Counted from the first letter of the stretch, positions 26,919-39,400 are shown. The stretch: 64,000 bases of DNA from Acholoe squamosa (GCA_949317995.1 OX439039.1:70194002-70258001), one strand, 5' to 3'. Notes: generated from the letters alone by a model not told the origin. Made by a program: numbers and translations.

Positions 26919-28200
26919 TAACATATGACATGTAAGGTGTGCATGTTATCCATGGATAACAGCACCGGGTGCCTGTTATCATTGGATAACCACACACCTT
27001 ACAAAAGTCATGATGCATGCATCATGCCAAGCAATATCGACAGGTATGTGCATGGGAATATCCAGGAAAAGCACTCAGAATCACAGAAATCGTGTAATAA
27101 GGTGACATAATTCCTATGTGCTAAATGGAATCTATTATTGTATTTTGATGTAAAAGTACAGTACACAAAATGTCTCAGGGTTTAATTCTGCCTTAAGGGA
27201 AATAGGCATGCACCTGTCTAGCTGGAACGTCTCCCACTTTATATACATATTTACCGTAGCGCAGCCGCGTTTCCGGTATCACCCAAAAAGCCATGACACT
27301 TGTATGGGGAAGCTTGATGTATTGCTCAGACAATCCACCTTAAAAGTAAGAAATTAGAACCATCCTCTATTCTAACTATGTGGAATCTAAGGGGAACCTG
27401 TTTGGCACACACTTTAAACCTGATATTTCTTTGCAAAACAGTGTATTATTATAGAAAAAAAAAAGGTAAAGAAATGACACATTTTTCTAATAAGACACTT
27501 GAAATTTACGCTGTTCAAGTATCGCAATATCTCGTGCATATTGCGAGAACTGACGAGAGGTGGTGCAAGCTGGCCCCAAACACCCATACCATAGGTCTAT
27601 GCTTTAGAAATTGAGACTGTCAACAGAACTGGTGACAAAGAGACGTAGACAGTACAAACATGGCAGAATGGTGAGCATCGAAATGGCTTCATGACAGGTT
27701 AGTAAAAGCGATTTGAGCTGTCCCATTCGATACAGTGATAGTATAGGCACCTCTTCAAGGCCTAAACATATAACTTTTGCCAGCCATGGCGAGAAAACAC
27801 CAAAATGGCGTCTGTACAAGGAGACGATTGGACACCAGGGCAGAAGACTGGCATGGTGCTGACGGAGTATGTAGGGGATGGTCCCACCCGAGCTGTCCGC
27901 TGTAGGTGTTCTCCTTTGCGCTGCGTTTCTTGAACGTAGTTCAAGCAGTCTATATAAAAACCACCCAGAGTATTATGAACGCTACCAGCACTCCCATAAC
28001 CTGTGCAGTGAGCCAGAAAGTCGCCAACTTCATATACAGTCATGTCTCTAAACCGGCAACCTCCGTTTGAGATAAGATTTGGCTGGTTCCTGAATCGGCT
28101 GGTTCTCTGAATCATGATTACAGTAGACTTCAATGGCTATAATCAAATCTGTTTCATGGTATAGGTGGCTGGTAAGTGAATCAACCGACCTATTGAAGAC
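26919..28200. other. Intergenic, no gene recognised
   Basis: Includes GTTATC-CATGGATAAC / GTTATCATTGGATAAC palindromic pairs near 26945-26990 and a segment at 28040-28200 (TCTCTAAACCGGCAACC...) that resembles the ends of Tc1/pogo-type elements by eye. No protein is recognised in any frame. Confidence 0.4.
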
Positions 28201-28202
28201 CG

Positions 28203-28395
28203 GTTAACCCTTTAGAGATGGCATGATGCACTGATACTTAACCCTTTAGAGTTGGCATGATGCACTCATATACATTTAACCCTTAAGAGATGGCATGATG
28301 CACTGATACACATTTAACCCTGTAGAGATGGCATAATACACACTTAACCCTTTAAAGATGACATGATGCACTGATAAACACTTAACCCTTTAAAC
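28203..28395 (-). repeat. Short array of 34-40 bp units, relative of the 38-bp satellite at 52-53.5 kb
   Basis: Five to six units of TTAACCCTTTAGAGATGGCA + TGATGCACTGATACAC type. Read on the minus strand they match the GGTTAAGTGTGCATCAATGC / ATCATGCCAT monomer of the large array. Confidence 0.7.
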
Positions 28396-28690
28396 TAAAC
28401 ATAGCTGCTAGGAATTCCTGGCATGCAGTAAGCTGCTCATGATTAACGGGCGTATCCTCCAGTGGGAGGAGGGGGGGTCACTGAGTGCAGTTGACACTGC
28501 CAGCCTTTGGTCTATAGGTGTGGATTGGCTTGTGGGTAGACTCAGACACTGGGTTACATGGTAGAGTCAAGGTGAAAAATAAATATGATAAGTACAATAC
28601 CTATAATGGTCTACTGACAAATCCCCACATTCCTACTTGATTTTACGCGAGGTTTTAAAGGAGGAAGTTTGTGAGAATGGTCTACTGACA
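28396..28690 (-). repeat. Inverse copy of the LTR-like repeat at 6794
   Basis: On the minus strand it starts TGTCAGTAGACCATTCTCAC and continues through AACCTCGCG, ATTGTACTTATCATATTTAT and CACTGAGTGC-region motifs in the same order as 6794-7110, then ends at the 28.2-kb satellite. Confidence 0.7.
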
Positions 28691-29560
28691 ATTTTCTTAT
28701 GACTGTGTAGTATAAGGGTATTATATCTTATCAGATTGGTTACAATTATTGGTGCCAAGGCAGTATTCACTGCTGACTCTTGGTGGAACATTAATAAAAC
28801 TACAAATAATACAAAAATAAATGCTGTGCCAAGGAAGTATTCTCTGTTGACTTTTTGGCAGAGGCGTGGATAATTCAGATCGTGAATATTTATTCTTAGA
28901 AAACAATCCCACTGTCACCAATACCAAATGATAGACAGTCTTTTATTTTTGTGTGAACCCTAGTATTAGATACGTAGCCAGTTCCTGTATATCTTTCTAA
29001 GAATAAAACAAAATGCTATTCTAAGACATGCAATCATTGGCTCCGTGGCAGACCTTGAGGTAGATACGTACAAGTTATTGGTAAGGCTTGCTACCGTACC
29101 GGTAGGCACTTATGACTTAGGTCTGAGCCAATACATAATACGATATAATAAAATAAAAACAGAGATAGATCAACTGATGACTGGTAATGTCTATCAACCA
29201 ATTCTTGTAATACTGACCAGGTTAGGCAGTCTGAAGGCTTTGGTAATATTGTTTAAAGAAAAAAAAATTGAATTTTTGGTTGTGATTGACCTGTAGAAAT
29301 ATTGCTTATTTGGTGAAAAGGTTTATTTTGGTCGATGGAGAATTTAGCATGTTACCCTTCAGTCTACCTGAGGTGATCATGGGTTATGAGTGACAAGGTG
29401 AATACAAGAATGAAAGGTGGCTCTGGCTGATATTTAGATTGGATCTCAATTGATCCTACAAAAATACAGGTTGCCAGTGCTCCTTATAAAATCTTTGAAA
29501 AATATAAACTGGCTAAAACCCATAAATATATTTGACATGGTTGGGCTTGAAGGTAGTACA
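28691..29560. other. Intergenic, no gene recognised
   Basis: AT-rich sequence with a diverged direct repeat (GTGCCAAGG(C/A)AGTATTC at about 28751 and 28836). The small open frame at 29045-29296 shows no recognisable domain. Confidence 0.4.
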
Positions 29561-29739
29561 TTAATTGATTGATTTGTGTTTTACAGCACTTTAGCGGCAC
29601 TAAGTGGCTATCCCGTGCTTCACAGGTTGATAATTTAACAGAGGAATGTGTCCGTGCCCGCGCATATGTGCACCACACACATCCTGAGTGGATAGAAAAG
29701 ACGAGATATAGACCCTTTTAAGTGGGCTAGGGAAGCCCG
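29561..29739 (-). mobile_element. SINE, tail-B type, 14-bp perfect TSD
   Basis: Minus orientation: the core starts ACGGGCTTCCCTAGCCCAC and ends in tail B (GCCGCTAAAGTGCTGTAAAA then CACAAATCAATCAAT). TTGAAGGTAGTACA duplicates at 29547-29560 and 29740-29753. It has the same core as the tail-A SINEs but an unrelated 3' end. Confidence 0.9.
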
Positions 29740-29753
29740 TTGAAGGTAGTACA

Positions 29754-30297
29754 GTGTGAAAGGAGGACTTTATGGCATCTTAAGATCACAAAAACCTGCT
29801 GCCTGGCTTGTGGCCTTCATAAGATCATTAAATCGAAAAAAGATAAAATAAAATGCAGCGTGTTGTTTTGGCCATTTATTGTAGCCTTGTAAAAAAAAGA
29901 GAACTGGCTCTAAAATCAGTTGACTAGGCTGACTGGGTCAGTGTCTGTAGTGTCCATGGGTGGTCAGAAAGGAAAGTGTGTCTCTACACTTTTAGTCCAT
30001 AAGTTTAACAATAGCTTGAATATTAAATATTTATAGAAACTAATATTGAGTTTTTTTTATTCTTTGGGCATAGACTGCCCAAAGAATAGTTACAAGAACG
30101 ATGTTCACCGATGTTGAATCGCCCTTCTAGTGTAGACTTGTCATGACCAAGTCTCTAGCCTAGCCACATATTGCCCTTTTTTACTCATAGGATTACACAT
30201 AGGGTTGCACAGGGACCAACCTATCCTTTTAATATTGGCTGTTAGTGCTTGGACAAAGAAAGTCTACTCACCCTGGATATAGCTGTGAAAACCCATT
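29754..30297. other. Intergenic, nothing recognised
   Basis: AT-rich; one short inverted pair (TTCTTTGGGCA/TGCCCAAAGAA at 30060-30086). No coding or repeat homology found within the window. Confidence 0.4.
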
Positions 30298-31345
30298 TTA
30301 ACCCTTTAATGCACTGGTGTCTGTTTCTATAGGGGTATACGGGTCAGGTCGCCAGAAAGCAGTAGATTTTGTGTTTTTGGGTCATTTTGGACTTTTATGG
30401 CTCTGGAGAAAGAAGTTGTGAACCAATCTTGTCTTACATAGACTCATTTGATAGAGAACACTTAGGGCTATCAGAAAAATGTAAATTTGTGGTCATCCAT
30501 CAAAGACTTTAGGACTTATAGCCTGCCGAAGTGAGAAAACAGACAAATTTGTTCTTTTTTATACTTATTGTATTTTTTACAAGTGTCCTGTATTGAATAA
30601 AAAGACTATAGAGTATCCCAAAGTTATTTTTTGTATTGTATATGATCATAGGTATCATTTCCATGAGGTTTGGACATGTTACTAAGTGAGAATATTTCAT
30701 GATGTGTCTTTCAAAATGGAAATCTGTAATTTGTAACGTCCGGTACCTAAATCTAAATCGGTTATAAAACATGGAAAAAATGAAACTTCAAAATCTTTGT
30801 TATTACCCATATGAAGGGCCCTATCGTCCCCTACTTTGGTGAAGAAATTGTGTGTCTAACAGCATTTGTCTCCATATGAGAGCAGCTTATGTGAAATAAT
30901 TCTGATAAAAGTACCGGACGTTACGTAACGTCCGGTACTTTTATCATCATGTAGGAGGCAGTCTACTGTGCATGCATAACTCAAATTTTGTTCCATTCTG
31001 TAATTGAGGTCAATAATAGACATATTGGCCTTGTTATTTCATGTGTATGTTATGCATAATGGGACATTCTTATATTACTGAGAGCAACTTCAATTACCTC
31101 CATATTTCATTATTTTGGTACCGGACGTTATATGACACAAAACAAGCAATAAAAATGAAACCGGATGGCCTAGATTGGTATTTTTTGGTCTTCTGAGCTG
31201 AGGAGATGTACCTTGACAATTTTGTTAAGGTTATATAAGGTAATTAGAAAATTAGTTTTTCAAGGCCTTCAAGGGCAAAATCTTACACTTTCTGACGACC
31301 TGACCCATACATAGGGCAGTGCATAGGGTTTATGATGCATTGATT
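30298..31345. mobile_element. ~1-kb fold-back/MITE-like element with central 44-bp palindrome
   Basis: Imperfect inverted ends: GGGTCAGGTCGCCAGAAAG at about 30341 and its inverse CTTTCTGACGACCTGACCC near 31288-31306, with AACCCT/AGGGTTT beyond them. The interior holds ACGTCCGGTA in both orientations: inverse pair at about 30736 and 31117, and a perfect 44-bp palindrome at 30903-30946. No transposase. The superfamily is unknown. Confidence 0.6.
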
Positions 31346-32400
31346 CACACTGTGATCCTTACAGGATTAGCAGGCTGTCCAGGGGCCGCACATACTTCCC
31401 TATGGCCACCAGCACCAGTAGAGACACCCAATACCCCCCCCTTAGGGTGTGTTTTAATTGTGTTTTCCACACCTCCCAGAGCCCACATTACCTGCAGAGG
31501 CGTCCTATGGCATGAAAACGCGGCCCTAACACGTCTTATTGCTATACAATCACTACCATAGCCCACATTACCTGCAGAGACGTCCTGAGCCGTGAAAACA
31601 CAGCCCAGTCTTTGTATTGGCACTCACTTCATCATTATAGTGGTGCATTGATGCTCGTAACTCAATAACACTGTATACATGAATGTAGCTCTAGTAGTTA
31701 TTGAGCCTGTGCCTAGTGTATTTGTATTCTATGCTGTGCAATCCCTATGCACCATAACAATCTGCTCTACACACTCCAAACTCACCTGTGCCTTGCTATA
31801 GTGGTGCATTGACGCTAGGGACTTTTTGGAAGCTAACTTTCTTATGCTTGACCATAGGTGAAAATAAACATCACCATGATGATCGCCCCCTGCACCCCCT
31901 TTGCCAGTCCTGCACTGGCATGTAGCCCCCCCTCAAAAAACCCTTTTTCGACCTCTTCCTGCCTTAAACATAGCCTTTTTTTCGCCAGTTGAGCGCAAAA
32001 CAGGTATCTTTTGGCAGAAGGTAGTGCGCGTCCACACCATGGTAAGGGCACAGGTGGACTGGCTGGGCCGAAAAGGCCACCAGTTAAAAAATTATTTGCT
32101 TATTCTTTTCCGAAACAAATTTTTTAGGGGAAATGTTCTTTAGGGGGACGAAACACCCCAGATTGATACCAAACATTCCATATCCGCGTATATTATTTGC
32201 ATAATTATCCAGTATCTTGGTACTTTTCCATATATATAGATGTGTGTCATTGCTGAATGGATGTCTTTCCATTTGTCCATTCTCTGGTGTTTGATTGAAA
32301 ATGTTGACGCCATTCTGTGTTTTAATTTGTGTTTTAATCTGAGTTTTTACGGTACATGCATTGAGTTTAAGGTCATAACAGGTTAGTATTAGTGCTATGG
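31346..32400. other. Intergenic, small duplications only
   Basis: An ~80-bp imperfect tandem pair at about 31480-31615 (CCCACATTACCTGCAGAG(G/A)CGTCCT) and GTGGTGCATTGA(T/C)GCT repeated at 31642 and 31801. No gene is seen. Confidence 0.45.
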
Positions 32401-34117
32401 TATGATAGTAATTACTCACTTTTTGTCAGCAATTAATCAATATATGTTAGTAATTAATCACAATTTGTTAGCAATTAGTCAATATATGTCAGTACTTAGT
32501 CATTATAAGTAACACAGGGATCCAGGCCGTATATGGTGAATTTTGATCTTCAAAAGTTATCAGATTGATGTTAGTGACCATTGGGAAACCTAAACTACCT
32601 AATTCTATTGTTTTCCATGTGTGTCGGCCATCTTGGTTTTCAGAAACACAGGGATCCAGGCCATATATGGTGAATGTTGATCTTCAAAAGTTATGAGATG
32701 GATGTTAGTGACCATAGGGACACCTCAACTACCTAATTCTATTGTTTTCCATGTGTGTTGGCCATTTTGGTTTTCAGAAACACTGGAATCCAGGCAATTT
32801 ATGGTGAAGTTTGATCTTCAAAAGTTATCAGATTGATGTTAGTGACCATTGGGAAACCTCACATACCCAATTCTTTTTTTTCCATGTGTGTCGGCCATCT
32901 TGGATTTCGGAAACACAGGGATCCAGGCCATATGTGGTGAATTTTGATCTTCAAAACTTATGAGATAGTTGTTAATGATCATAGGGACACCTCAACTACT
33001 CAATTCTATTGTTTTCCATGTGTGTCGGCCACCTTGGTTTTCGGAAACACAGGGATCCAGGCCATAATATGGTCAATTTTGATCTTCAAAAGTTATGAGA
33101 TGAATGTAAGGGACTATAAGGACAACTCAACTACCCAATTCTATTGTTTTCCATGTGTGTCTGCCATCTTGGTTTCAGAAACACAGGGATCCAGGCCATA
33201 TATGGTGAATTTTGATCTTCAAAAGTTATGAGATGGTGGTTGGTGACTATAGGGACACCTCAACTACCCATTTCTATTGTTTTACATGTGTGGCGGCCAT
33301 CTTGGTTTTCGGAAACACAGGGATCCAGGCCATATATGGTGAATTTTGATCTTCAAAAGTTATCAGATGGATGTTGGACCAATTATTCAATATATATTAG
33401 TAATTACTCACTATTTGTCAGCAATTAGTCAATATACGTCAGTATTTACTCACTATTTGTCAATATATGCCAGTTCTTAGTCATTATATAACAACACTTA
33501 GTCCACATATGTCAGTAATTACTCACAATTTATCAGATATTAGTCAATATATGTCAGTAATTACTCGCCATTTATCAGCAATTAGTCAATATATGTTAGT
33601 AATTACTCACCATTTGTTAGCAATTAGTCGAAATATGTCAGTATTTACTCACAATTTGTCAGCAATTAGTCAATATACGTCAGTACTTAGTCACTCTATA
33701 TCAGCAATTATCAATACATGTCAGTATTTACTCACAATCTGTCAGCAATTAGTCAATATATAACCAAGGAATAGCCATTGATTCAATTGTGCATCCTCCC
33801 TTTCTCACAATTTGTCAGATATTAGTCAAAATATGTCAGTATCTATGGGCTATTTGTCAGCAATTAGTTAATATATGTTAGTAATTGTTCACTATTTGTC
33901 AGTAATTTGTCAATATATGTCAGTAATTACTCACTATTTGTCAGCAATTAATCAATATATGTCAGTATTTACTCACTATTTGTCAGCACTAGTAATTGTT
34001 CACTATTTGTCAGCAATTCGTCAATATATATCAGTATAATTTTACTCACAATTTTTCAGCAATTATTCAATATAAGTCAGTACTTAGTCACTCTATATCA
34101 GCAATTGTCAATACATG
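32400..34117. repeat. 42-bp satellite array, left part (interrupted by a 134-bp satellite)
   Basis: Monomer of TCAATATATGTCAGTAATTA + CTCACTATTTGTCAGCAATTAG, period 42 (for example 33544 to 33586). Present at about 32400-32510 and 33380-34117. The same array resumes at 48160-49090 beyond the retrotransposon, which inserted into it. Confidence 0.85.
32511..33375. repeat. 134-bp satellite, 6.5 units
   Basis: Units starting AACACAGGGATCCAGG at 32511, 32645, 32779, 32912, 33046, 33180 and 33314 (spacing 133-134). Each contains TGATCTTCAAAAGTTAT and CCATGTGTGTCGGCCAT. The small open frames here are periodic by-products. Confidence 0.9.
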
Positions 34118-34486
34118 TGTAATGGTTTTAGTCTTACGGACTCGGTGGTTCGGGCCTTACTAATCAAGAAAGAAGGAGCAAGGCGGTGATTCAAGTGTAT
34201 GCCAACGGATAGTTTATTATAGGAACACTCACGGCTACCCAGTAGATGGTATAAGGGCAGCTAATAGATATTAAAGGTCTTACATGATCAGAGGCCAGAA
34301 GGGCCTCTGATGTAGCGGCTGAGCCTTGGCCTTTATATAAGGACCTAGGTGTTCGTCGTCAGATGTCCCCACAGACCCGGATCGGTGCTGCCACCTATCC
34401 GGAACCTGAGGAACATCCGACGACTCGACTCACCCGCCACGCCAGACGGTACCCAACACTATGGTTTGTATTAACGTACCTCTACA
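34118..34486 (-). repeat. 3' LTR of copy B
   Basis: TGTAGAGG...CCATTACA on the minus strand. The TATA-like TTATATAAAG is at 34331-34340 and AATAAA at 34213-34218 (both minus strand), so promoter and polyadenylation signal are in the expected order. A GAGGCC-AGAA-GGCCTC-type hairpin lies between them. Confidence 0.93.
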
Positions 34487-34500
34487 CTACTCCCCCCGAC
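34487..34500 (-). promoter_or_regulatory. Polypurine tract of copy B
   Basis: On the minus strand GTCGGGGGGAGTAG directly precedes the 3' LTR, the expected plus-strand DNA primer site. Confidence 0.8.
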
Positions 34501-36009
34501 ATTTAGGAAGGAGTTATAACTATTGTATTATTATATAGGGATAACATTACGATATGTCTTAACCCTAATAATAGAGGTACAACCAGAGATATAACATTAA
34601 CATCATGTACAGTATCATTCAAAAGTTAATTTCATGTATGCGATAGTATTTATAGTTACGGATTAACAAACCGGATGTTAAAGTATAATACGAATATGTG
34701 GAAAAGATAACAGTTATGTGTTACGGAACTGTTAATTAACATTTTGTACCACATAATAATATCCCATATTTACGGTATAACTACCAGGATAATCGCTATA
34801 ATTCGAGTATGTGGGAAGATAACAGTTATATGTAACGAAACTGTTAAATAATGAATAAACCACATAATAACATCCTAATGAGTTCGTAATTATTAACATA
34901 AAAAATGATTATGTAGTCTTGAGAAAGACTTTTAACGTAACTATACTATCTAATTATACTTTTGTATAATATGACCATCAAATCCGTTAGAGGTTCTAAG
35001 TTTTAGAAACTTTATGACATGGAACCGTTCTGTACATACACTTGAAAAGAAAAAAACAGTAGAATAACGTATTATGACATCATCATATACCAAATAACCA
35101 CTATAACACCAGATAATTATATTTATACAAAAATATGTCGCGCAGGACAGTTATGATAATCTGGTAGATATACACTATGAAGGTATCGGATCATGTTAAG
35201 TGATATGAATAGTGACAAGAGATCCGTATTAATATTAACCCGTATGAAAGTATACAATAGTGTATCATCATAGTGTAACTATACATATAGAAATAATATT
35301 AGCAGGAATAGTTATATTATATACATGAATATATCGAATGCTGGTGATGTCTTGCGCCGCAGTCTGCCGGATGCCAGGTAAGTAGGTGAGGTGGTCAGCT
35401 AACCACGGGATGGACGTGCTAATGTCTATTGTAATCCAGGGTAATATATATATATATATAAACACGGAAGTTGAATTAGGGGCAGCTACCCACAATCCTC
35501 TAGAAGTGCTATTGTTCATGAGTAGATCCGAATGGTGTGAAGTTATAGTCTGGTAGTCAACAGGTTATAATCGTAATCCTTTGTATGTAGTTGACATAGT
35601 GTAAGTCCAAAACTGGTTGATCCGGAAGTAATAAATAGTGTAGAGAAGTCCATTCGGAACATTAGTAGAATATCGTACAAGTCCATCCAATATAGTGGTC
35701 AGGAACGGGTAACAGCAGAAGTCAGGTTTCGAGGTAGCAGCATCCGGATGCGACTAGCAGCAACAAATCTACTATCGGATTTTTATAAATATGGATCCTA
35801 ATCCGAATAGAACTTTCAGGATATAATAATAGGTATATGTCCTGAATTAGACAATTATCTGGTTATAAGGGAACCCGGAACACATAGAATAATTATAAGT
35901 GTTCATTTTCTTTAAGGACATTCGCAGATATATAATTTTCTGCAATAGCTAAGTCTGGTTATCAAGCTTTTGGGGGAGAAAAAATATTGCCAAGTAACCC
36001 GGAACACAC
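34501..36009 (-). other. AT-rich non-coding 3' region of copy B
   Basis: About 1.5 kb between the ORF3 stop and the polypurine tract, without an open frame I can support. Direct repeats of the type ATATGTGG(G/A)AAGATAACAG (34695, 34808) are visible. The purpose is unknown; the equivalent part of copy A is outside the window. Confidence 0.6.
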
Positions 36010-38891
36010 TTAGGTTGATTTCTTCGCGTGTTTCTTCCTAAGAAGATCTAGAGCCGACTCGGGAGTGCCATCCCATTCGTCTATGTCGACTCTGAATACT
36101 CTCATGAACTTAGTGTTCAGATTTGTATTCCGAGTTATCTCTTCCTTGACTCGTTTCTCAAGAACGTGTACATCCATAGCTGCCTGTTCCTTTGCAGCTA
36201 AGGCAGCATCCTCCTGAGCTTTAACTTCGTCTCGGATTACAGTCTCGAGGCGCTCCTTTTCAGCATCGCCCACCTGTTTCATACACAACAGGGTATCGTT
36301 TAGGAGACCCTGATGGAACTCTGTTGCTCTATCACGCACACATCTCTCCCAGTGGGTGTAGATGGCCTTCTGGACATCCGCTTCCCCCTGGCGAGATTTC
36401 TCAAACCAAATTTCGGCGTTACCGGTCTTGATGGTAATCGTGTCCTTTGGTTTCGGAGGTGGTGCAACAATCTTGGGAGGTGTTGACACTGCCTGCGGGG
36501 TACTTCCGGATGTGGGGCTTCCGGACGCCACTGCCGTAGGGAGACAGTAGGTGGGCGGCGGGTTCTGTCTCATCCTCATCTCCATGTACATTTGTACCTG
36601 TTCAGGGGTGAAGGTCACAGGCTGGGCTGCTGCAGTAGTTGCAGATCCGGCAGCAGCAGGTGCTGAGGTCTTTTTAGGGACTAAACGACCTCCTTTACCC
36701 ACAACCAAGGTCTGGCTCTCGGGTCCAGGTCCCTGGGTCATGGACGGAAAGTTACGGGTGTTAACTTTCCCCGGCTGAGATACAGCACCTGCGTATCCTG
36801 CAGGTCCGGGTCTCTTGAAGACAGGAGTACCCTGGGCCTGCTCATGTGGGTGACGTGCCAGGGGGGATCTGGAACGATCCTCTGCCCTGGGTTTGGGGAC
36901 AGTAGTTGACTGACCATTGCCGTTGCCACCTCGGTTCTGGTCTCTTCTAACTGTCTCCCTCGCTCTCTTTCCTTCCTTTCCGGACTCCTCGCATTTCTGC
37001 CAAAGAGACTCATGCATGTCTAATTTACCCTTGCTGGAAGTCAAGACAATCTTGGCACGGAGTTTCGAATCCTTGGTCTTCGGAACTTCACAGAGGACTT
37101 GGTCCCCTGGTAGGATCTTCGACCAAGCATCCTCGCTCAGACTGTCGAACTCCTTCATGAGTTCATGATGCATGTCCATAATGCGCTTACGGGCTGTATC
37201 AAGTCCTTTGGCATGAGCCTTCTTCTGGTGCCTTGCCAGATCACTACGACGGTTGTACTGTACCTTCGTAGTGCACTTCTTCCCCTTCTTACCATAACTC
37301 GGATCACAAATGTAAACCGGGTGATGGTGGAAGTGGGCCTCTACCAGATGCCTCTGGAACCGGGCTGAAGTGCTCCAGGTCCGGACCGAGACATCGCTAG
37401 CATCCTGGCAAATGGAGAAGGGACAGGACTTTTGGTCGTCTCCGTACCACTTCTCAAGCGCCCAACGTAGCTTGCGCCTCTGGGTATAGGTGTAGTACCC
37501 GTCGGTGTGGTTAAGCATAAGCCACATCTTGCGATAGGCTTTGCTCGGATTGGGATCCTCGTCCGAAAGATGCATCCAATCGTCATCGTCGGATTCACCG
37601 TTCTTATTGACTGTATCCGGACAGGCATACAGAGTCGAACCGTCTTTCTTCACTCCGTATGCACAGTCGGAGAAGCACGTTGGGATCCGGGTTTTGAATC
37701 CGGATTTGGCGTTAGCCCAACGTTCGGCCTCAGTCTGAGTAGATGGAGTCACCTTCTCATCGTACTCTACTGAGGACTCGTGTACCGATTCCTCGTCTGA
37801 GGAAACAACCTCCATGGCAGTGCTACCCATGGCTGAGGTGCTTGCTTGCGGGTCGGCTCTAACAGAATCTGGAAGATTCTTGAGTCTCCGAGAAGCAGAC
37901 CTCCTGTTCTTACTGACAGTCCAGTCTTCCGGATCCTTGGTCCCGGACTCACTGGACGTTGATGCCTCTACTGGACTGGGGGTTTTTCCGGTAGCACTGC
38001 CAGTGGTTGTTTTAGCACTGGCTGAACTCCTGGCGCCTAGCTTCAGGTTGGGGATTGGAGGTGCGGGTGCCTCCGCTTCCCTACGAGCTTGCTCCAGGGC
38101 TTCCTGCTCTGCAGTCAGACGACGGACAAGAACCGTATGTAAAAGCCCTCATCCCACTGCTCGAAGTTAGCAGCGGCCTCCCGGTACTCCTTCATTGTTC
38201 GGTACTCAGGCCGAACAGCGCTAGGGTGTGGGTAAGTCTGGCCTTCAGGTTCTGAAACGCAGCCTACCCAGTCGACATTGGTCTTGGTCAAGTTCCACTG
38301 AGACCTGTCCGGCTTTGGATAAGCTCCAAGCAGGAAGGCTCTGTTTGCCTCATACACCACCTGTCGAAAGGCGATGTCAACCATGAGTCGGAACCAAGGC
38401 CAGTCTCTGAGCCATTCTGGTGGCGTCCTGTCCAGCTGTTCGGGGGCCATAACACCCTCGATAGCCATTCTCACCTTCGGGTCCAGTTTGACTGGTGAGC
38501 CGTCCGGGTTCACTACTTGTCCCTGTAAGTCCGGATGGACATACAGATACTGGCCATCGTAAGCCGCTGGGAACGGATCGTCCACGGCCGGCTTTCATTG
38601 GTCCTTGGATCCGTCAACTTGTGCAGTCTCGGATCCGGTTGCTGCTGCTTGGGGCTTCGAAGCGTCTCCAGGTCCATCGGTGGGAAGTGGTGACAACAGT
38701 TTCTCTGGCTCATTCAGTGAGAATGAAGCCAGTTTCTCCTCGAACGAGCGATCAGCGGATTCCTCCACTTCCATCAGCTCGCTTTCCGCCTGTGTAACAG
38801 GTGACAAAGCTTCCGCAAAAGCTTCTGCGGACGGAGTCAGCTTATCCTGGTCACCGGATAGCTTGGCTGCAGCTACGGATTCCTCAGCCAT
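36010..38891 (-). pseudogene. ORF3 of family-1 copy B: zinc-finger protein in the env position
   Basis: Starts at ATG 38891. A TGA at about 38598 replaces the Trp of copy A, a short deletion lies near 38145 and the frame changes near 37830. From there 606 codons are open to TAA at 36010. The open part holds: an acidic N-terminus; a domain with RKLRWALEKWYGDD; two C2H2-type fingers (CPFSIC...HLVEAHFHHH, then C...C...RSDLARHQKKAH); a basic/Ser-Pro linker; a Pro/Ala-rich stretch (PPPKPKDTITIK); and a C-terminal helical, charged region (KEQAAMDVHVLEKRVKEE). I see no signal peptide or membrane span, so it is not an envelope protein. Function unknown; nucleic-acid binding is inferred from the fingers. 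Confidence 0.8.
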
Positions 38892-39400
38892 GACTGAAGG
38901 AACCGCCTCGGGAGTCAAATACTCCTTTTCCCGGCTTTCACGGCGCCGGGGCCGACACTGGACGGAGCCTGCCTGCTAAGAGACTGACTCTGGAGGCGCA
39001 CCTGGATCATTAGACGGCAGAAATTCAAAAGAGGGCGATCACTCGCCCGTTCCGAACTCTGCCGAAAAACAATATGGCGACAAGCCAGCTTTCGTGACGT
39101 CATTTCCTCGCTAGCTAGCGGGGTCACGAGAGTTCAGCCGAGACTGGACACGGTGATGTCATGCGGAAACGCACGTGCTACAAGCGGAACATAAACAAAC
39201 TGATTGTTTTTAGGTAATTATCGCTCACGCTGATGACTCGTCTGGGGATTTAAGTGGAGTTTATGGAAAGCTTAAGCAAATCCACCAGATTATCCGTCCA
39301 CTACCCACTGGTACATCATACGGCGGCGACAAATGAGCCTTTCGGGTCAGTTGCCATCCGTTCCTCTAAATGTAAACATTACACTCGTTGTGTATACAGG
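38892..39400 (-). other. Spacer between integrase and ORF3, copy B
   Basis: About 500 bp, locally GC-rich (GGCGCCGGGGCCG at 38942). Its ORF3-proximal end is what copy A joins to RT. It could carry a splice acceptor or internal promoter for ORF3; neither can be shown from sequence. Confidence 0.45.

Noticed and set aside
27762..28133. 123-codon minus-strand ORF
   Set aside because: No recognisable domain, no splice context, and it overlaps repeat-like sequence.
28040..28200. Pogo/Tc1-type element (TCTCTAAACCGGCAACC, CAGTAGACTTCAA)
   Set aside because: It resembles such ends by eye, but paired terminal repeats could not be delimited.
32400..34117. Open frames rich in LSAISQYMSVIT-type repeats
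   Set aside because: They are translations of the 42-bp satellite, whose period is divisible by three; no start, splice or domain support.
36010..38891. ORF3 as a retroviral envelope gene
   Set aside because: No signal peptide, no membrane span, no furin-like site, and C2H2-type modules instead.
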